Below, piece after piece: positions 36,071 to 44,324 of a stretch of 64,000 bases of DNA. The stretch comes from Paenibacillus sp. FSL K6-1330 (GTDB taxonomy: Bacteria; Bacillota; Bacilli; Paenibacillales; Paenibacillaceae): positions 4,353,501 through 4,417,500 of the forward strand of contig NZ_CP150269.1 in the NCBI RefSeq assembly GCF_037976825.1. Direction: 5' to 3'. The first letter of the stretch is position 1; every line of letters begins with the position of its first letter. Made by a program: the position numbers and the translations under genes. The notes below the pieces were generated by a model. It saw only the letters and a list, made by a program, of their open reading frames with translations. It had not been told where the DNA came from and ran no database searches.

Positions 36071-37942
36071 TTAGGTTTGCAGCTGTTTCAGTCTGCTTTC
36101 TTGTTCACGCACTCTTTCCATTCGCGGCATCGTCATGACGATGCTTGTGCCTTGATCCGGCGAACTATGAACCGTTATCCCGTACTCTTCGCCGTAAACC
36201 ATCTGAATTCGCCGATGGACATTCACGATACCGATGCCACCCCTGCGCCGGGCATGCATCCCCTCTTCATCATCGACCAAGCGGTTTTCCTCGAGCCTTT
36301 TGCGCAGTTTATGAAGCTTATGGTCAGCTATGCCTGCCCCATTGTCCTCGACGATAACCAGCAAGTTGTCCTGTTCGATTCTCGTGTCGATCCGAATGTA
36401 ATGCCATGCTTCGATCCCTTCCGGAAAAGCATGCTGAAAAATATTCTCGACAATCGGTTGTAAGGAGAGCCTGACCATCTTCTCCAATAGGAGCTCGGGC
36501 GGCGTCGCCACCTCGATCTCGAAATCGCGCCCGATCCGATGCTGTAAGATCATCATGTAATGCCGCACATGATTCAGCTCGTTGGCAATGGTGATTTCCT
36601 CCAGGTTGGTCTGAATGGAATATCGAAGCATGAAAGCCATGGCCTCCACCATGTCCGAGATCTCGTCGGAATCCTGAACGATCGCGTAACAATTGATCGT
36701 TTCCAGCGTGTTGTACAGAAAATGCGGATTGATCTGTAATTGGAGCGCCTGGAACTCTGCCCGCTGGCGCTCCAGCTGGATGTCCTGCAGCTCCAGCTGC
36801 GTTTTCTGATTGTGGAGCTCCGTGTCGTATACCTGCTCGATCATATCGGACAAGCGGCTAACCATGAGATTGTAGCTATGGATCAATCCGCCGATCTCGT
36901 CCTCCCGCGGCTTCACATCGGTGATATGCGTCCAGTTTCCTTTCTCCGTCTGCCTCATCCCGTTCTTCAGATTGCGGATCGGGTTCACGATCGATTTGCC
37001 GAATCTGTAAGCCAGAACGAGCGCAATGATCAAAGTGACAACGCCTACGATAATGGTGGTGGAGCGAATGCCCGAAATCGGCGCCCGAAGCTCATCCAGC
37101 GGCATCATAATGACGAGGCTCCAGCCCGAATACTCGGACTGGCGCGAGATGATCATCGCTTTCTCGCCTAGCACCGGTTCAATGAAGCGATGATCACCCT
37201 TAGCGATAATGCGCTTCGGCAGGTCCGTGGTCGTGATTCCCTCCATATCCACGTGATCTGGGGCATAGACGACCTCGCCTTCGCGATCCAGGATGAAGAA
37301 GAAACCCTGCTCTCCAAGATCGACGCCATTCCATAAACCCGACAACTGATCTTCATTGAACTCCACCGCGAGCACACCTTTAACGTCGTAAGAATCCATT
37401 CCCCGGATTTTGCGGGCAACCGTAATGACGTTGTCCCGATCCTGTTCCAGCAGGCTGGTCTTCAAGATGACGATCTCCCCGTTCCCCGGCGTTTTCTCCG
37501 TCAATTCACGAAGTCGGTCCGACGGATCGATCGACATGGCGGAGAAATTCTGATTCTGATCGAAAATCGACCGGCCATGGAACCCCAGTATGTACATCAT
37601 ATGGGTCTGGGTGGGGTATTGAATGAAGATCTTCTGAAAGACATCCTTTCGAATGAGATGGGTGAACCGGTAATGTTCGTAGCTGTCGCTGGGGTCCATA
37701 TCCAAAAATCGCTTCACCGAATCCTGCAGCAAAATCGTATTGCTGATCCGCTCGAACATCTTCAGCTGATTATCCGTTTGCCTTGCGGCGTTCGTGATGA
37801 CGGTGGTCATATACTTCTCGACCTGCTCGTCAATCGCTTCGGATGATTTCATATAGAAGAAGACGCCGACCGTCGTAAGCGAGAACATCACGACGATGAA
37901 AAAGTACAGGAAGATTTGACGGGACAGGCTCCTCCGCATCAT
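36071..37942 (-). CDS. YesM-type sensor histidine kinase
   Basis: 623 residues. Two transmembrane segments (about 10-30 and 300-320) flank a large extracellular Cache-like sensor. A HAMP domain follows (about 320-375), then the His_kinase domain with QINPHFLYNTLETINCYA holding the phosphorylated His, and an HATPase domain with VEDNGAGI. The start ATGATG overlaps the response-regulator stop by four bases. It probably senses an extracellular uronide oligosaccharide, or the loaded binding protein, and signals to the partner at 37939. Confidence 0.93.
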   Translation of the reverse strand: MMRRSLSRQIFLYFFIVVMFSLTTVGVFFYMKSSEAIDEQVEKYMTTVITNAARQTDNQLKMFERISNTILLQDSVKRFLDMDPSDSYEHYRFTHLIRKDVFQKIFIQYPTQTHMMYILGFHGRSIFDQNQNFSAMSIDPSDRLRELTEKTPGNGEIVILKTSLLEQDRDNVITVARKIRGMDSYDVKGVLAVEFNEDQLSGLWNGVDLGEQGFFFILDREGEVVYAPDHVDMEGITTTDLPKRIIAKGDHRFIEPVLGEKAMIISRQSEYSGWSLVIMMPLDELRAPISGIRSTTIIVGVVTLIIALVLAYRFGKSIVNPIRNLKNGMRQTEKGNWTHITDVKPREDEIGGLIHSYNLMVSRLSDMIEQVYDTELHNQKTQLELQDIQLERQRAEFQALQLQINPHFLYNTLETINCYAIVQDSDEISDMVEAMAFMLRYSIQTNLEEITIANELNHVRHYMMILQHRIGRDFEIEVATPPELLLEKMVRLSLQPIVENIFQHAFPEGIEAWHYIRIDTRIEQDNLLVIVEDNGAGIADHKLHKLRKRLEENRLVDDEEGMHARRRGGIGIVNVHRRIQMVYGEEYGITVHSSPDQGTSIVMTMPRMERVREQESRLKQLQT

Positions 37943-38988
37943 TGTATCCCCAGCATCTCCCGGTATTCGGAAGGGGTGTATCCGGTGACCTTCTTAAAGG
38001 TTTTCGTAAAATGGGGATGATCCGCATACCCCACTTCGAACGAAATGTCCGTAATTTTATAATGCGGAATAGCAAGGAGCTTCTTCGCCTTCTCCATTCG
38101 TTTCTTGATCCGGTAATGGACAAAGGTCTCGTCCGTCATCTGTTTGAACAGCTGGCTGAAATACGACGGATTGAGTCCGAGCATATCGGCAACCTCATCC
38201 AGCGAGAGATCGCGGGACAAATTGCGCTCAATGTAGGCTTTTGCTTCCTCGACAGGCTCCTTGGCATTTCCTTTTCGCTTCTCGCGTATGAGCTTTACCG
38301 TCTGATCCACGGCTTGACGAAATCTCTCGAAATAATGATGGTTTCCTCCGGGTTCCGACCCCGAAATGCCTGTCATACGCTCAAATGAATACACATCCCG
38401 ACCGTTTAATTGCTTGATCAGTTTCGCATACAATTCATCCAGCAATTCCTGAAGCTGAATCGATTCGAGCCTGCGCTCGTTGCAGTAATCCTCGATTTCT
38501 TGCAGCTTGTTCTGGATATCGTTCATTTGTAAATGCCATACGGCCAGTTCCAACTGCTCGAGCCAATCCTCCAGCTTGGAGAGCGGAAAATAAAACCGCT
38601 GCTTCTCCTGCATGGACTTTCGATCCGCCATCAATTTATTCATGGTGTTATGTACCACCGATTTGGTCACAGGCTTGAGCAGATACTCCTTAACCCCATA
38701 CGACATGCATTTCTGGGCGTATTCGAAATCACCGTAACCGGAGATGACGACCACCGTGATATCGCCGTATTTTTCATAAAGCTGCTTGCTTAGCTCCAAG
38801 CCGTCCATCTTTGGCATTTTAATATCTGTAAAGATGAAATCCGGTCGTGTCGTCTGGATCGCTTCCAATGCTTCCATGCCGTTGCCGGCCGTTGCCGCTT
38901 GAATCATGGCCGGATCCGTCTGCGTGATCAGTTTCGCCAAGCCCATCCTTATCATAGGTTCATCATCAACGACCAGAATGCGGTACAT
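37939..38988 (-). CDS. YesN-type response regulator with AraC DNA-binding domain
   Basis: 349 residues from the ATG at 38988 (AAAGGGG 8 bases upstream). A receiver domain (about 1-120) shows VDDEPM acidic pair, the phospho-acceptor in FTDIKMPKMDG and the conserved K in EYLLKPVTK. A helical linker precedes the C-terminal AraC DNA-binding domain (about 250-349) with SLDEVADMLGLNPSYFSQLFKQ and ITDISFEVGYADHPHFTKTFKK. It probably activates the locus promoters at about 42.95 kb and 40.8 kb, where a TAAAAAAACACAA-like motif recurs. Confidence 0.93.
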   Translation of the reverse strand: MYRILVVDDEPMIRMGLAKLITQTDPAMIQAATAGNGMEALEAIQTTRPDFIFTDIKMPKMDGLELSKQLYEKYGDITVVVISGYGDFEYAQKCMSYGVKEYLLKPVTKSVVHNTMNKLMADRKSMQEKQRFYFPLSKLEDWLEQLELAVWHLQMNDIQNKLQEIEDYCNERRLESIQLQELLDELYAKLIKQLNGRDVYSFERMTGISGSEPGGNHHYFERFRQAVDQTVKLIREKRKGNAKEPVEEAKAYIERNLSRDLSLDEVADMLGLNPSYFSQLFKQMTDETFVHYRIKKRMEKAKKLLAIPHYKITDISFEVGYADHPHFTKTFKKVTGYTPSEYREMLGIQ

Positions 38989-39037
38989 CACCCATTCCCC
39001 TTTCAAAACAGCGAGAGTAGTTTAGCTTTAGCAAGAT

Positions 39038-39065
39038 ACTCCTCTGCTTAGACAAGCAGAGGAGT
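39038..39065 (-). terminator. Perfect hairpin after the binding-protein gene
   Basis: ACTCCTCTGCTT and AAGCAGAGGAGT form a 12-bp perfect stem with a four-base loop, between the solute-binding-protein gene and the response-regulator gene. There is no T-run on the minus strand, so it may be a partial terminator or an mRNA-stabilising hairpin giving excess binding protein. Confidence 0.6.
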
Positions 39066-39098
39066 CATTCTTCAACACTATACTAAAACATGCTCTGC

Positions 39099-40676
39099 TT
39101 ATTCGAAAGCGTTTTCTTTTTCGTTATATCGTTTCGTGGCTTCCTCAATAATCTCGCTGCCGCCTTTGGACAGATATTCCTCGAGCACCTTGCCATAGTT
39201 ATCGATAGGCTCCCTGCCGTATACCATGCGGAGCACATGCTCTAGAATCAGCGGCGGCAGTTCATCCGATTTCGGATTCAGCTCCGGATATTTCACCATC
39301 GCCTCCAGACGCGGATCGAATTCAATGCCGCGGCGGCCCTCTTTCGTAAGCATATTATCAAAAGCATTAATCAGCTCTTTGCCGGAATCCGACAACTCGG
39401 ATACGCGTTTGTTGTAGGTCGTGTCCTGCACCAGCCACAGCCAGTAGTTCAAATAACGCATTTTATCCGCTCCTGCCGTGTCCGTTGGAACCTCGAAGAT
39501 CGGCTTGCCGTCGGTTACCTTATAATCCTCGCCTTCAAGGCCGAAGCTGAAGAACAATTCCGCATCTTCACTGACCATCCAGTTGAAGAACTTCACGATA
39601 TCCTCCGCTTTATCCTTCGCCTTTGCGTTGATGAAGAAGGAACGCGTGACCGGATTGTAATGGGCATATCCCCCTTTACCGTCTGGTCCTACAGGGGAAG
39701 GAATCAGCGCTACTTTCGCGTCCGGCACATTCTCCTTCAGCTGGGTGCCCCAGATCGGAAGCTCATTCGCGTTCATGGACCACATGCCCGCTTTGCCGCT
39801 CGTGACAATGGATTTGAAGTCCGCGCTTTCAATCGTCGCGAATTCCTTGCTGATCAATCCTTCCTCGTGCATCGTCTTATAGATCTGAATGGCTTGCTTC
39901 ATGCTTTCTTCATCAAAGAAGGTTGGCTTTACCTTCCCATCCGGGAACACCTTGAATTGGTTCAGGTAACCCAGCACGTCATACGCACCGAAGAAGGTAT
40001 CCGCATATTTGAAATTCTGACGTCCGGCATAAGGCTGCTCCACCCCGGCTTCCTTGAACGCGCGCAGCACATCCATCGTCTCTTCCACCGTTGTCGGGAT
40101 CTCCTTGCCTACCTTCTCCAGCAGGTCGGTCCGAATCCATGTGGCCCGTCTCGACGGATTGGACAAGATTTCGGGAATTCCGTAAATATTGCCCGTCTTG
40201 GAATCCGTCATCCGCTTCCAGGCTTCCTCGGGGATAAACTTGAGCAGGTCCTGCCCATGCTCCTGCAGGAGATCGTTCAGCGGGAGAAAGACTCCGTTCT
40301 CCACGGCACCCGCCAGCTCGGGACCGCTGATTCCGCCAGTGCCCTGCACCACATCCGGAATGTCATTCGTTGCGAACATCTGCACCATTTTATCCTGATA
40401 TTCGTTATGCGGAATCAGACGGATATCCAGGTCCGTATTCGTCATTTTCTCTAGCTCCAGCACGTACTTATCCTTGTTGATATCCGGATTCTTCTCAACG
40501 TAGGATACGTTAAGCGTCCGCATCGAAATGGAAAATTTCGATGCCCCCGCTTCATTCCCGCCTTGGTCGTCTCCGCCGGCATTGGCTCCTCCGCCTCCGC
40601 CATTGTTGCCCGAACAGCCAACGAGCATGGCCAGTACGAGACCTGACGTAAGCGCACGTGTCCAGCTTTTTCTCAT
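39099..40676 (-). CDS. Sugar ABC transporter substrate-binding lipoprotein (LplA-like)
   Basis: 525 residues from the ATG at 40676, which has AGAGGGG upstream; an ATG six codons earlier is less well placed. The signal peptide ends in a lipobox LAMLVGC, followed by a glycine/asparagine-rich tether. The rest is a CUT1-type extracellular binding protein of the large LplA class, with EKMTNTDLDIRLIPHNEY near the start and the C-terminal EEYLSKGGSEIIEEATKRYNE. It would deliver an oligosaccharide, probably an unsaturated uronide, to the two permeases. Confidence 0.92.
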   Translation of the reverse strand: MRKSWTRALTSGLVLAMLVGCSGNNGGGGGANAGGDDQGGNEAGASKFSISMRTLNVSYVEKNPDINKDKYVLELEKMTNTDLDIRLIPHNEYQDKMVQMFATNDIPDVVQGTGGISGPELAGAVENGVFLPLNDLLQEHGQDLLKFIPEEAWKRMTDSKTGNIYGIPEILSNPSRRATWIRTDLLEKVGKEIPTTVEETMDVLRAFKEAGVEQPYAGRQNFKYADTFFGAYDVLGYLNQFKVFPDGKVKPTFFDEESMKQAIQIYKTMHEEGLISKEFATIESADFKSIVTSGKAGMWSMNANELPIWGTQLKENVPDAKVALIPSPVGPDGKGGYAHYNPVTRSFFINAKAKDKAEDIVKFFNWMVSEDAELFFSFGLEGEDYKVTDGKPIFEVPTDTAGADKMRYLNYWLWLVQDTTYNKRVSELSDSGKELINAFDNMLTKEGRRGIEFDPRLEAMVKYPELNPKSDELPPLILEHVLRMVYGREPIDNYGKVLEEYLSKGGSEIIEEATKRYNEKENAFE

Positions 40677-40781
40677 GAATACCCCTCTTTTCAAGCTATT
40701 ATAGTCGCTTATAACAGCGCTTTCAAACTTAATATCAGTATAGAGAGCCGTCTGGGCGGGAACAAGGAATGTCTTTGGCTC

Positions 40782-40801
40782 GGTTTGTCGTTTTTTTAGG
40801 G
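40782..40801 (-). promoter_or_regulatory. Candidate regulator site upstream of binding-protein gene
   Basis: Minus-strand CCTAAAAAAACGACAAACC closely matches two sites at 42936-42952 and 42964-42980. It lies about 105 bases before the lipoprotein start, in the 125-bp gap after the LplC gene, so the lipoprotein gene may have its own YesN-controlled promoter. Confidence 0.4.
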
Positions 40802-41686
40802 TTATTCCTTGATCGACCCGATCATCATCCCATGAATGAAGAAGCGCTGCAGAAACGGATACAAGAGAATGATGGGCAGCGTGGCTACCAGAATAACCGC
40901 CATCTGAATGCCCTGCACGGACTGGGAGCTTGCTTCGAATGCCATATTGCCCGTATCGGTCAGGCCCTCGTTCACCAGAAGCTCCCTCAATTTTACCTGG
41001 AGCGGATACTTGGCCCGATCATTGATATAGTAAAGGGCGTCCATATATTTGTTCCAATTGGTTACGGAGTAGAATATCCCTACCGTCGCCAGCGCCGGTT
41101 TCGATAACGGAAGCACGATGCTCCACAGGGTACGGACCTCGCTGCATCCGTCGATTCGGGACGAATCGATCAGTTCGCTTGGAATTTGGGTGAAGAAGGT
41201 TCGAAGCACAAACAGATTGAATGCGCTGATCGCCGATGGCAGCATCAAGGACCACAGCGTGTTGACGAGATTCAGCTCGCGCATCAGAATGAATTGCGGG
41301 ATCAGCGGTGCCGTGAATATCATGGTCATCAGGATGATAATCATGATTGTTTTCCTGCCGACGTATTCGGGCCTGGAGAGCGGATACGCCAGCGAAGCGG
41401 TTGCTGCCAGATTGATGAAGGTTCCGAATAGCGTAATATAGACGCTGATCCCGAATGCCCTCCAGATGGAAATATCGTTGAATACATGCTTATAGTAGGC
41501 AAAGGTAAATTCCACCGGCCAGAACATCACTTCTCCGCGATCGATAGCGCCTGGGCTGCTGAACGACTGGGCAATGACGTTGAGAAAAGGGAGCAGCATG
41601 GTGAGTGCAAGAAAGGTAAGGATGATATAGTTCAATACAAGAAACAGTTTTCTGCCCGCACTGTCATATTTCACGTTGGTGGTCAC
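40802..41686 (-). CDS. Carbohydrate ABC transporter permease, LplC type
   Basis: About 294 residues with six transmembrane segments. The EAA-loop typical of binding-protein-dependent permeases is ELIDSSRIDGCSEVRTLWSIVLPLSKPA (about 185-212). CUT1 family; pairs with the LplB permease encoded just upstream. GTG at 41686 is used, but the ribosome binding site GAGGGGA touches it; the next in-frame GTG, at 41674, is also possible. No ATPase gene is nearby, so a shared MsmX-type ATPase must energise the system (established for the family). Confidence 0.92.
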   Translation of the reverse strand: MTTNVKYDSAGRKLFLVLNYIILTFLALTMLLPFLNVIAQSFSSPGAIDRGEVMFWPVEFTFAYYKHVFNDISIWRAFGISVYITLFGTFINLAATASLAYPLSRPEYVGRKTIMIIILMTMIFTAPLIPQFILMRELNLVNTLWSLMLPSAISAFNLFVLRTFFTQIPSELIDSSRIDGCSEVRTLWSIVLPLSKPALATVGIFYSVTNWNKYMDALYYINDRAKYPLQVKLRELLVNEGLTDTGNMAFEASSQSVQGIQMAVILVATLPIILLYPFLQRFFIHGMMIGSIKE

Positions 41687-41692
41687 TCCCCT

Positions 41693-42655
41693 CTAATACA
41701 GCGACTCGCCGGTCGCTTTCTTGCTGATGGTGTTTGCAATGGAAATCAGGAACAAGCCGACAACGGATTTGAACACCCCGATGGCGGTGGCATAGCTGTA
41801 CTGCAGCTGCTGCAAGCCCGCTTTGTAAATGTACGTGTCCAAAATTTCGCTGGACTGGATGTTGAGCGGGTTCTGAAACACGAATACGCGTTCAAACCCG
41901 TAATCCATGAAGTCCCCGATCTTGAGCAGGAACAGGATCGTGATCACGGGAAGCAGCGCTGGCAGGGTAATGCTGAGGGTCTGGCGCCATCTTCCCGCTC
42001 CATCAATTTCGGAGGCTTCGTAGAGATCCGGATTTATGCCTGCGAGCGCCGCTAGATAGATGATGGTTCCCCATCCGACATCTCTCCATAATCCGGAGCC
42101 CACCAATACCGTTCGAATGTAGGAATCTTCGCCAAGGAAATAAATCGGCTCTATGCCGAACCAGCCGAGTATCACGTTCACGATCCCCGATGACGGAGAC
42201 AGGATACCTACAAAGATACCGCTTACAATAACCCATGACAGAAAATGTGGCGCATAGAATATCGTCTGGACTATTTTCTTGTAAACGACCTGACGAACCT
42301 CATTGAGCAATAAAGCCAGAACAATGGGGGCGGTAAAAGCAAACAGAATGTCATATGTACCCAGCAGAAGCGTATTACGCAGAATTTTCAAAAAATCATA
42401 GTGCTGGAACATGCGCCCAAAGTGCTCAAGACCCACCCAGGGACTTCCCGTTACGCCCGCAAACAAATTGTAGTTCTGGAATGCGATCACGGAGCCCATT
42501 AACGGAACATATTTGAATAATCCGAAGAACAGCAGTCCCGGCAGCGATATGAAGTACAGCGCCCTGTATTTCCACATGAAGCCAAGTATCTTTCTCCGTT
42601 TATCGAGCTTTCCCACCACATTCGGGCTTACCGCTGCTTTGCTTGGCTCGGCCAT
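41693..42655 (-). CDS. Carbohydrate ABC transporter permease, LplB type
   Basis: 320 residues, six transmembrane segments after a basic N-terminus (KRRKILGFMWKYRALYFISL). The EAA motif is DLYEASEIDGAGRWRQTLSITLPALLPV (about 215-242). AGAGGTG precedes the ATG, and the gene sits 6 bases after the tautomerase gene. It heterodimerises with the LplC-type permease for import of the locus's oligosaccharide. Confidence 0.92.
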   Translation of the reverse strand: MAEPSKAAVSPNVVGKLDKRRKILGFMWKYRALYFISLPGLLFFGLFKYVPLMGSVIAFQNYNLFAGVTGSPWVGLEHFGRMFQHYDFLKILRNTLLLGTYDILFAFTAPIVLALLLNEVRQVVYKKIVQTIFYAPHFLSWVIVSGIFVGILSPSSGIVNVILGWFGIEPIYFLGEDSYIRTVLVGSGLWRDVGWGTIIYLAALAGINPDLYEASEIDGAGRWRQTLSITLPALLPVITILFLLKIGDFMDYGFERVFVFQNPLNIQSSEILDTYIYKAGLQQLQYSYATAIGVFKSVVGLFLISIANTISKKATGESLY

Positions 42656-42661
42656 CTGTCA

Positions 42662-42844
42662 TCACCTCTTGTTTCTCAAATTGGCCGGTGCGTTGTCATC
42701 TATCGGAATTTCGTCAAACCGGATGCTGATAAATTCAGGCTCCCGGTCAATGATCCGCGACAGCTCCTTTGTAAAAACATCAACGATTTCGTTCTTCTGC
42801 TCATCCGTGCGTCCTTCGTACATTTTAATCGTAATTTGCGGCAT
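42662..42844 (-). CDS. 4-oxalocrotonate tautomerase-family protein
   Basis: 60 residues starting MPQITIKMYEGRTDEQK; after Met removal Pro-1 is the catalytic base typical of 4-oxalocrotonate tautomerases, which are small hexamers isomerising keto-enol dicarbonyls. An AAGGAGG site precedes the ATG. It is the first gene of the uronide locus on the minus strand, immediately before the permease genes. Such proteins are unusual in polysaccharide loci; a role in converting the unstable 4-deoxy-5-keto-uronate released by GH88 is plausible but is inference only. Confidence 0.85.
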   Translation of the reverse strand: MPQITIKMYEGRTDEQKNEIVDVFTKELSRIIDREPEFISIRFDEIPIDDNAPANLRNKR

Positions 42845-42933
42845 CGGCTTATCGCCTCCTTAGGTAATGGATGTGATGAATATCCTTATCCTATAAGTTT
42901 TCATGACCGGGCAGCAATGGAGGAAGATCGGTT

Positions 42934-42982
42934 CCTTTGTGTTTTTTTTAGGTGGTTCGAAAGGCTTGTGTTTTTTTAAGAT
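42934..42982. promoter_or_regulatory. Repeated TTGTGTTTTTTTA sites in tautomerase/GH88 divergent promoter
   Basis: Two direct repeats, TTTGTGTTTTTTTTAGG at 42936-42952 and CTTGTGTTTTTTTAAG at 42965-42980, about 28 bp apart, occur in the 262-bp region between the divergent tautomerase and GH88 genes. A related copy precedes the binding-protein gene. Two tandem sites suit an AraC-type response regulator. Confidence 0.45.
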
Positions 42983-43105
42983 CGGCTTGTTATTTCAATA
43001 GTTCTTAAGCGGTTGGTATAGAATTCCGAAGCGTTCTGTGGAACAATGGTTCAAAGCAGATGCCAACTCGGGCCGCTCGATGCCATCAGTTATGGGAGGT
43101 TAGCG

Positions 43106-44299
43106 ATGAACGGACAAGTTAAGGAAGAAGAAACAACCTATGGGTCGTTATGGGGGAAACTGGAAAAGAAAGTAATGCGTATGACGGAACAGCTCCAAGG
43201 CAAAGTTCCTCATGCGACAAAGAACGGGATCTATGATTCAACCCGGATCGATTGGTGGACCTCCGGTTTTTGGCCGGGAATGCTCTGGATCATGTATGAT
43301 ATGACCAAGGAGCCGCAGTATAAGGAATGGGCTTGGGAATGGGATGTTCGACTTGAACAAGCGCTGATCGGGGACAGTAATTTTCATCACGATGTCGGCT
43401 TTCAATTTCTGCCGACAGCCGTCATCAAATATAAACTGACCGGCGATCCGGATGCCAGGCGGAGAGGACTGTTGGCCGCTACATTGCTGGCTGGGAGGTA
43501 TAACCCGGTCGGGAAATTCATACGTGCTTGGAATCAGGTGAAACCAACCTCATGGAATCATGGGAATGAAGGCTGGTCCATTATCGACTCCACCATGAAC
43601 CTCTCCCTTCTATTCTGGGCTTCCGAGGAGAGTGGCGACCCGAGATTCGCTCATATCGCCAGAGAGCAAGCCAATACGGTTGCCGAGTTTTTCATAAGAC
43701 CGGACGGCTCCGTTCGGCACATCTGCCGATTTGATCCGTTAACGGGAGAATTCATCGAAGCGCTGGGAGGACAAGGCTATGGACCGGAATCTGCATGGAG
43801 CCGTGGAGCGGCATGGGCATTGCATGGCATGGCTAACACCTATCGTTATACCCGCGATATACGGTATCTTGAAGCCGCCAAGCGGGTTGCCCATTTTTTC
43901 ATAGCTTCCCTTGAAGAGGATTCCATCCCCCGCTGGGATATCCGTGCGGAGCGCAAGGAGATGGAACCATCCGATCGTGAAGAGACGGAATTGACCCCGA
44001 TGACTTCCGAACCACGGGATACGTCAGCAGCATCCTGCGCTGCTTCCGGTCTGCTTGAAATCGCGGACCTGGTGCCTTTAACCGAAAGCGCTCTGTACCG
44101 CCAAAGTGCCCTGCGTATCATCGACTCCTTGACGGCCCATTACGCCGAATGGGATGACCCCGCGTATGAAGGCATACTGAAGGAAGCCACGGGACATCTG
44201 CCTGCAGGACAAAATATAAATGTCTCGCTTATCTATGGCGATTACTATTATGTTGAGAGCGCAGCCAAGTTAATGGGATGGAAAAACCGGATCTTCTGA
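43106..44299 (+). CDS. GH88 unsaturated glucuronyl hydrolase
   Basis: 397 residues from the ATG at 43106, chosen for the GGGAGG site upstream; an ATG at 43046 lacks one. Alpha/alpha-barrel with RIDWWTSGFWPGMLW, HHDVGFQF (the first catalytic Asp), TSWNHGNEGWSIIDSTMNLSLLFWAS split as residues about 150-175 with the second Asp, and SAWSRGAAWALHGMANTYR. No signal peptide. The enzyme hydrates the double bond of unsaturated uronides left by lyases and so releases the sugar. It is divergent from the rest of the locus. The stop codon lies in the loop of the terminator. Confidence 0.93.
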   Translation: MNGQVKEEETTYGSLWGKLEKKVMRMTEQLQGKVPHATKNGIYDSTRIDWWTSGFWPGMLWIMYDMTKEPQYKEWAWEWDVRLEQALIGDSNFHHDVGFQFLPTAVIKYKLTGDPDARRRGLLAATLLAGRYNPVGKFIRAWNQVKPTSWNHGNEGWSIIDSTMNLSLLFWASEESGDPRFAHIAREQANTVAEFFIRPDGSVRHICRFDPLTGEFIEALGGQGYGPESAWSRGAAWALHGMANTYRYTRDIRYLEAAKRVAHFFIASLEEDSIPRWDIRAERKEMEPSDREETELTPMTSEPRDTSAASCAASGLLEIADLVPLTESALYRQSALRIIDSLTAHYAEWDDPAYEGILKEATGHLPAGQNINVSLIYGDYYYVESAAKLMGWKNRIF

Positions 44300-44310
44300 T
44301 CCGGTTTTTT
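44284..44310 (+). terminator. Rho-independent terminator overlapping the GH88 stop
   Basis: AAACCGGATC and GATCCGGTTT form a ten-base-pair stem followed by TTT. The TGA stop of GH88 lies at the loop/stem boundary. Confidence 0.85.
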
Positions 44311-44324
44311 GCATGTCCATTCAT

